Assembly: GCA_030539415.1 (NCBI GenBank)
Contig: JAUNSE010000119.1
Location: 1 to 6,387 of the forward strand
DNA length: 6,387 nt
Direction of reading: 5' to 3'
Source of the DNA: Desulfovibrionaceae bacterium
Lineage (GTDB): Bacteria > Desulfobacterota > Desulfovibrionia > Desulfovibrionales > Desulfovibrionaceae
The notes beneath the pieces were generated by a model. The model saw nothing but the letters and a program-made list of their open reading frames with translations. It made no database searches and was not told where the DNA came from. Of the stretch, positions 5,768 to 6,387 are shown piece by piece. The position numbers were made by a program, and so were the translations under genes. Numbering within the stretch: the stretch's first letter is position 1; each line of letters opens with the position of its first letter.

Positions 5768-5843
5768 TGGAGCCAGCTACGGGACTTGAACCTGCGACCT
5801 GCTGATTACGAATCAGCTGCTCTACCAACTGAGCTAAGCTGGC
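5768..5843 (-). tRNA. tRNA-Thr, anticodon CGT
   Basis: A complete 76-nt cloverleaf with encoded CCA (complement of TGG at 5768-5770). Acceptor stem GCCAGCT/AGCTGGC is perfect. The D stem is GCTC/GAGC with loop AGTTGGTA. Anticodon stem GCTGA/TCAGC closes the loop TTCGTAA, giving anticodon CGT, which reads the threonine codon ACG. The variable loop is AGGTC and the T loop TTCAAGT. The T stem GCAGG/CCCGT is imperfect: 49-65 is G-U and 51-63 is an A-C mismatch. All other features are canonical, so the gene is probably functional. It is transcribed alone, from the promoter at 5925-5953 to the terminator at 5719-5757. Confidence 0.95.
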
Positions 5844-5857
5844 ATCTTGCTCCGCGG

Positions 5858-5907
5858 CCCGATGCTGTCGGGGACCGCTGCCGGCACCGTCTCCCGAGCG
5901 CATCGGG
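5858..5907 (-). other. Inverted repeats in the tRNA leader
   Basis: CCCGATGC (5858-5865) and GCATCGGG (5900-5907) form a perfect 8-bp inverted repeat in the predicted 75-nt 5' leader of the tRNA-Thr precursor. Each arm can instead close locally: CCCGA 5858-5862 with TCGGG 5868-5872, and CCCGA 5893-5897 with TCGGG 5903-5907. The leader can thus fold as one long or two short hairpins, which RNase E or RNase P processing would remove. Confidence 0.35.
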
Positions 5908-5924
5908 AAGCGGCGCGAAAACTG

Positions 5925-5953
5925 TGTCTACTGGAAAATCTCCGCCCCGTCAA
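5925..5953 (-). promoter_or_regulatory. Promoter of the tRNA-Thr gene
   Basis: On the minus strand the -35 box TTGACG (5953-5948, 5 of 6 consensus matches) and the -10 box TAGACA (5930-5925) are 17 nt apart. A run of six A lies just upstream of the -35 box, like an UP element. Transcription would start near 5918, about 75 nt before the tRNA 5' end. The -10 box is only moderate, matching TATAAT at 3 positions. Confidence 0.6.
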
Positions 5954-5999
5954 CACTTTTTTCACAGTGCGGGCGGCAGGAGCGCGCGGCCCCTGCCAA

Positions 6000-6371
6000 T
6001 CAGTCCTGGCAGACCACGCGGAAGGGGATCCAGTGCAGGGCCGAGCTCTCCTCGCGGGTGCTGCCGATGTCCCAGGAGCAGCTCTTCCAGCCCTTGGCGT
6101 CGGCAATGGCCCTGGCGAGACCGTTGGCATTGATGATGGGATGGCGCTTGAAGACGCCGGAGAGGCCGTAGGTCAGGCTGCAGACCAGGCATCTGCCGGG
6201 GCGCTGATGAAGCTCGAAGGCCAGATCCACGCTTCTGTCCGATTCCTGGCGGGGCCTCAGCACGATATCGTAGGCTCCTTCCTCGACGCCGCAGAACAGC
6301 GCCTCGAAAAAGCCATCCGTCTTTTCGGCGTGTAAAAGATTGTCGAGAAATTCATTGGTGATGCTGGCCAT
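6000..6371 (-). CDS. Hypothetical protein, 123 residues, with CxxC motif
   Basis: I cannot assign a function. The start is ATG 6371, with AGGGAGG (6387-6381) 9 nt upstream. An in-frame GTG at 6377 has only 3 nt of spacing and is less likely. The product appears soluble, with no signal peptide or membrane span. The N-terminal third looks helical (FLDNLLHAEKTDGFFEALF). The middle has alternating strands (YDIVLRP, SVDLAFELHQ) leading to CLVC (C61, C64). Further cysteines are C27, C98 and C121. A conserved-looking patch follows (LTYGLSGVFKRHPIINANG, about 67-84). The two-cysteine CLVC could belong to a metal site only if other cysteines join it, which is a guess. I vaguely recall similar short proteins in Desulfovibrio-type genomes, unverified. 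The upstream neighbour lies outside the window. Downstream, GGCAGG/CCTGCC (5997-5992 with 5980-5975) forms a small hairpin without a T-run. Confidence 0.78.
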   Translation of the reverse strand: MASITNEFLDNLLHAEKTDGFFEALFCGVEEGAYDIVLRPRQESDRSVDLAFELHQRPGRCLVCSLTYGLSGVFKRHPIINANGLARAIADAKGWKSCSWDIGSTREESSALHWIPFRVVCQD

Positions 6372-6387
6372 AGACACTGTCCTCCCT

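Noticed and set aside
5700..5843. tRNA gene as an attachment site of a mobile element
   Set aside because: I found no second copy of the tRNA 3' end in the window, and no integrase or recombinase gene.
5562..5903. Minus-strand ORF of 113 residues containing SLAQLVEQLIRNQQVAGSSPV
   Set aside because: This peptide is the translation of the tRNA-Thr gene in one frame, a well-known annotation artefact. The ORF spans the tRNA and its terminator.
5564..6133. Plus-strand ORF of 189 residues containing LRDLNLRPADYESAALPTEL
   Set aside because: It is the antisense translation of the same tRNA, again a common false gene. It also crosses the tRNA promoter and terminator.

Overview
This window is a GC-rich bacterial chromosomal segment. 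Codon use (heavily G/C at third positions), an RNase E/G preceded by a long charged low-complexity region, and its close association with a QueH-type epoxyqueuosine reductase suggest a member of the Desulfovibrionaceae or a near relative. That placement is inference from gene style and is not proven by any marker in the window.

Layout: (1) 1-2023 (+) is the 3' part of an RNase E/G gene. It enters the window already open, and its catalytic core, 5' sensor and Zn-link are intact. (2) 2001-2978 (+) is queH, the last step of queuosine synthesis. It overlaps the RNase gene by 23 nt and ends ahead of a strong intrinsic terminator at 3037-3071. (3) 3147-3803 (-) is an unrecognised 218-residue protein pointing towards queH. 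(4) 3804-4167 is a 364-nt divergent intergenic region. Its right half is AT-rich and holds a good sigma-70-type promoter with several dyad symmetries just upstream. (5) 4168-5616 (+) is a monocistronic putative transcriptional regulator of the AlbA_2/RecG-like family (COG2865 type) with a C-terminal winged helix. (6) 5768-5843 (-) is tRNA-Thr(CGT), with its own promoter (5925-5953) and a near-perfect terminator (5719-5757). (7) 6000-6371 (-) is an unrecognised 123-residue protein with a CxxC motif and an excellent Shine-Dalgarno site.

The first two genes probably form the end of one RNA-related operon: RNA processing and tRNA modification, separate reactions on RNA. The other units look independently transcribed. 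There is no CRISPR array, insertion sequence, integrase or phage gene. I do not see a convincing new multi-gene system. The parts most worth following up are the divergent COG2865-like regulator with its dyad-rich promoter, the N-terminal rather than C-terminal disordered extension of the RNase, and a three-arm alternative hairpin in the leader of the 218-residue gene.
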